Part shown: piece after piece, positions 63,445 to 64,000 of the stretch
Numbering within the stretch: the stretch's first letter is position 1
Layout of the letters: each line of letters opens with the position of its first letter
Assembly (NCBI RefSeq): GCF_000148725.1
Contig: NZ_GL476311.1
Location: 131,501 to 195,500, forward strand
DNA: 64,000 nt
Source: Roseibium sp. TrichSKD4
GTDB lineage: Bacteria; Pseudomonadota; Alphaproteobacteria; Rhizobiales; Stappiaceae
Reading direction: 5' to 3'
Notes under the pieces: generated by a model
The model's database searches: none
The model's input: only the letters and a program-made list of their open reading frames with translations
Told to the model about the DNA's origin: nothing
Made by a program: the position numbers and the translations under genes

Positions 63445-64000
63445 TCAGAAATCTTCCTCAACACCGTTTTGAACCAGGATTTCCCGTTTTCCGGCATGAT
63501 TGGCTGCACTGATGAGGCCTTCCTGCTCCATCCGCTCAATCAGGGAAGCTGCCCGATTGTAGCCAATGGACAGTCGGCGCTGGATGTAAGAGGTAGACGC
63601 CTTCTTGTCACGCAGCACAATGGCAACCGCCTTGTCGTATAGGTCGTTGCCGTCGCCACTGCCGCCAGCGGCCGCGCCGCCATCATAGGGGCTTTCGCCG
63701 CCGTCTTCCTCTTCCGTCACCGCTTCAAGATATTGCGGCGTGCCCTGCCCCTTCAGGTGTTTGACGATTTCTTCCACTTCATCATCGGAGACAAACGGGC
63801 CGTGGACACGCTGGATGCGACCACCACCAGCCATGAACAGCATGTCACCCATTCCAAGAAGCTGTTCAGCGCCCATCTCGCCAAGGATGGTGCGGCTGTC
63901 GATCTTGGAGGTCACCTGGAAGGAAATCCGGGTCGGGAAGTTGGCCTTGATTGTACCGGTGATGACGTCAACGGATGGACGTTGAGTTGCCATGATGAGG
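63445..64000 (-). CDS. ftsK: DNA translocase FtsK, C-terminal part
   Basis: This is the C-terminal end of the septal DNA pump that clears and decatenates chromosomes through XerCD-dif. The visible 185 residues include the end of the motor ([39 protein letters not shown]) and the gamma winged-helix domain ([20 protein letters not shown]), which reads KOPS-type polar sequences. The rest, including Walker A and the membrane part, lies beyond the right edge. Confidence 0.96.
   Translation of the reverse strand, partial: LIMATQRPSVDVITGTIKANFPTRISFQVTSKIDSRTILGEMGAEQLLGMGDMLFMAGGGRIQRVHGPFVSDDEVEEIVKHLKGQGTPQYLEAVTEEEDGGESPYDGGAAAGGSGDGNDLYDKAVAIVLRDKKASTSYIQRRLSIGYNRAASLIERMEQEGLISAANHAGKREILVQNGVEEDF

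Overview
The window is a stretch of alphaproteobacterial chromosome with moderate-to-high GC. Gene content, gene order and regulatory motifs point to Hyphomicrobiales, most likely a marine Stappiaceae (Labrenzia/Roseibium/Stappia-like) bacterium. This rests on protein family resemblance and synteny recalled from memory, not on a search. Supporting markers are the mnmE-mnmG-rsmG-parA-parB-holA cluster, perfect TTAA-N7-TTAA CtrA boxes, a CpdR-like receiver, TIGR02302/DUF4175, DUF2125, DUF1737 and an ftsK-lolA pair. No rRNA, tRNA, CRISPR array, prophage or intact insertion sequence was seen.

Layout. 0-6.6 kb: a truncated GNAT gene, then tRNA modification and chromosome partitioning genes (mnmE, mnmG, rsmG, parA, parB) with four parS-like sites, one inside the rsmG reading frame. 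6.6-11.7 kb: leuS-lptE-holA on the minus strand, facing away from a YggS-type PLP protein. 11.9-20 kb: ffh, chorismate mutase, rpsP, rimM, trmD and rplS, the usual translation/secretion cluster. It is interrupted by a lower-GC minus-strand island of TadE/TadG-like pilus accessory genes, two of which carry in-frame TAA codons. 20-26 kb: leuC, an HNH endonuclease and two tandem TadG-like von Willebrand proteins, the second apparently frameshifted near its start. 26-34.5 kb: acs, a DUF1761 membrane protein, two small exported proteins that share an unrecognised N-x-G-[TN]-D-R-G-G motif, a glutathione transferase, a D,D-carboxypeptidase, a CobW-type GTPase and a frameshifted tesB. 34.6-43 kb: a ubiquinone-type hydroxylase, an SDR, a cobalamin adenosyltransferase, a rhomboid protease, etfBA, a 3-hydroxyacyl-CoA dehydrogenase and a frameshifted acyl-CoA synthetase. 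42.8-45.4 kb: an accessory patch with a YjfB-like motility protein behind a CtrA box, two DUF3592 proteins, a long palindromic element and two small proteins with a shared C-terminal tail. 45.4-64 kb: tlpA, argH-lptM-lysA, TIGR02302, the zinc-ribbon-hpt-cpdR operon, ftsEX behind a CtrA box, a YdcF-like protein, plsC, chaC, DUF2125, a GNAT, a DMT exporter, a CitE-like lyase, an ATP-grasp enzyme, lolA and the 3' end of ftsK.

Two themes stand out. First, cell-cycle control: parABS, ftsEX, cpdR, ftsK and three perfect CtrA boxes occur in one window. Second, gene breakage: five genes (two nonsense, three single-base frameshifts) read as one protein only after one correction each. That could reflect real decay, a switchable homopolymer (tesB) or assembly error. 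The best candidates for undescribed biology are the GTDRGG exported proteins (28.5-29.5 kb) and the CtrA-associated small-protein patch (42.8-45.4 kb).
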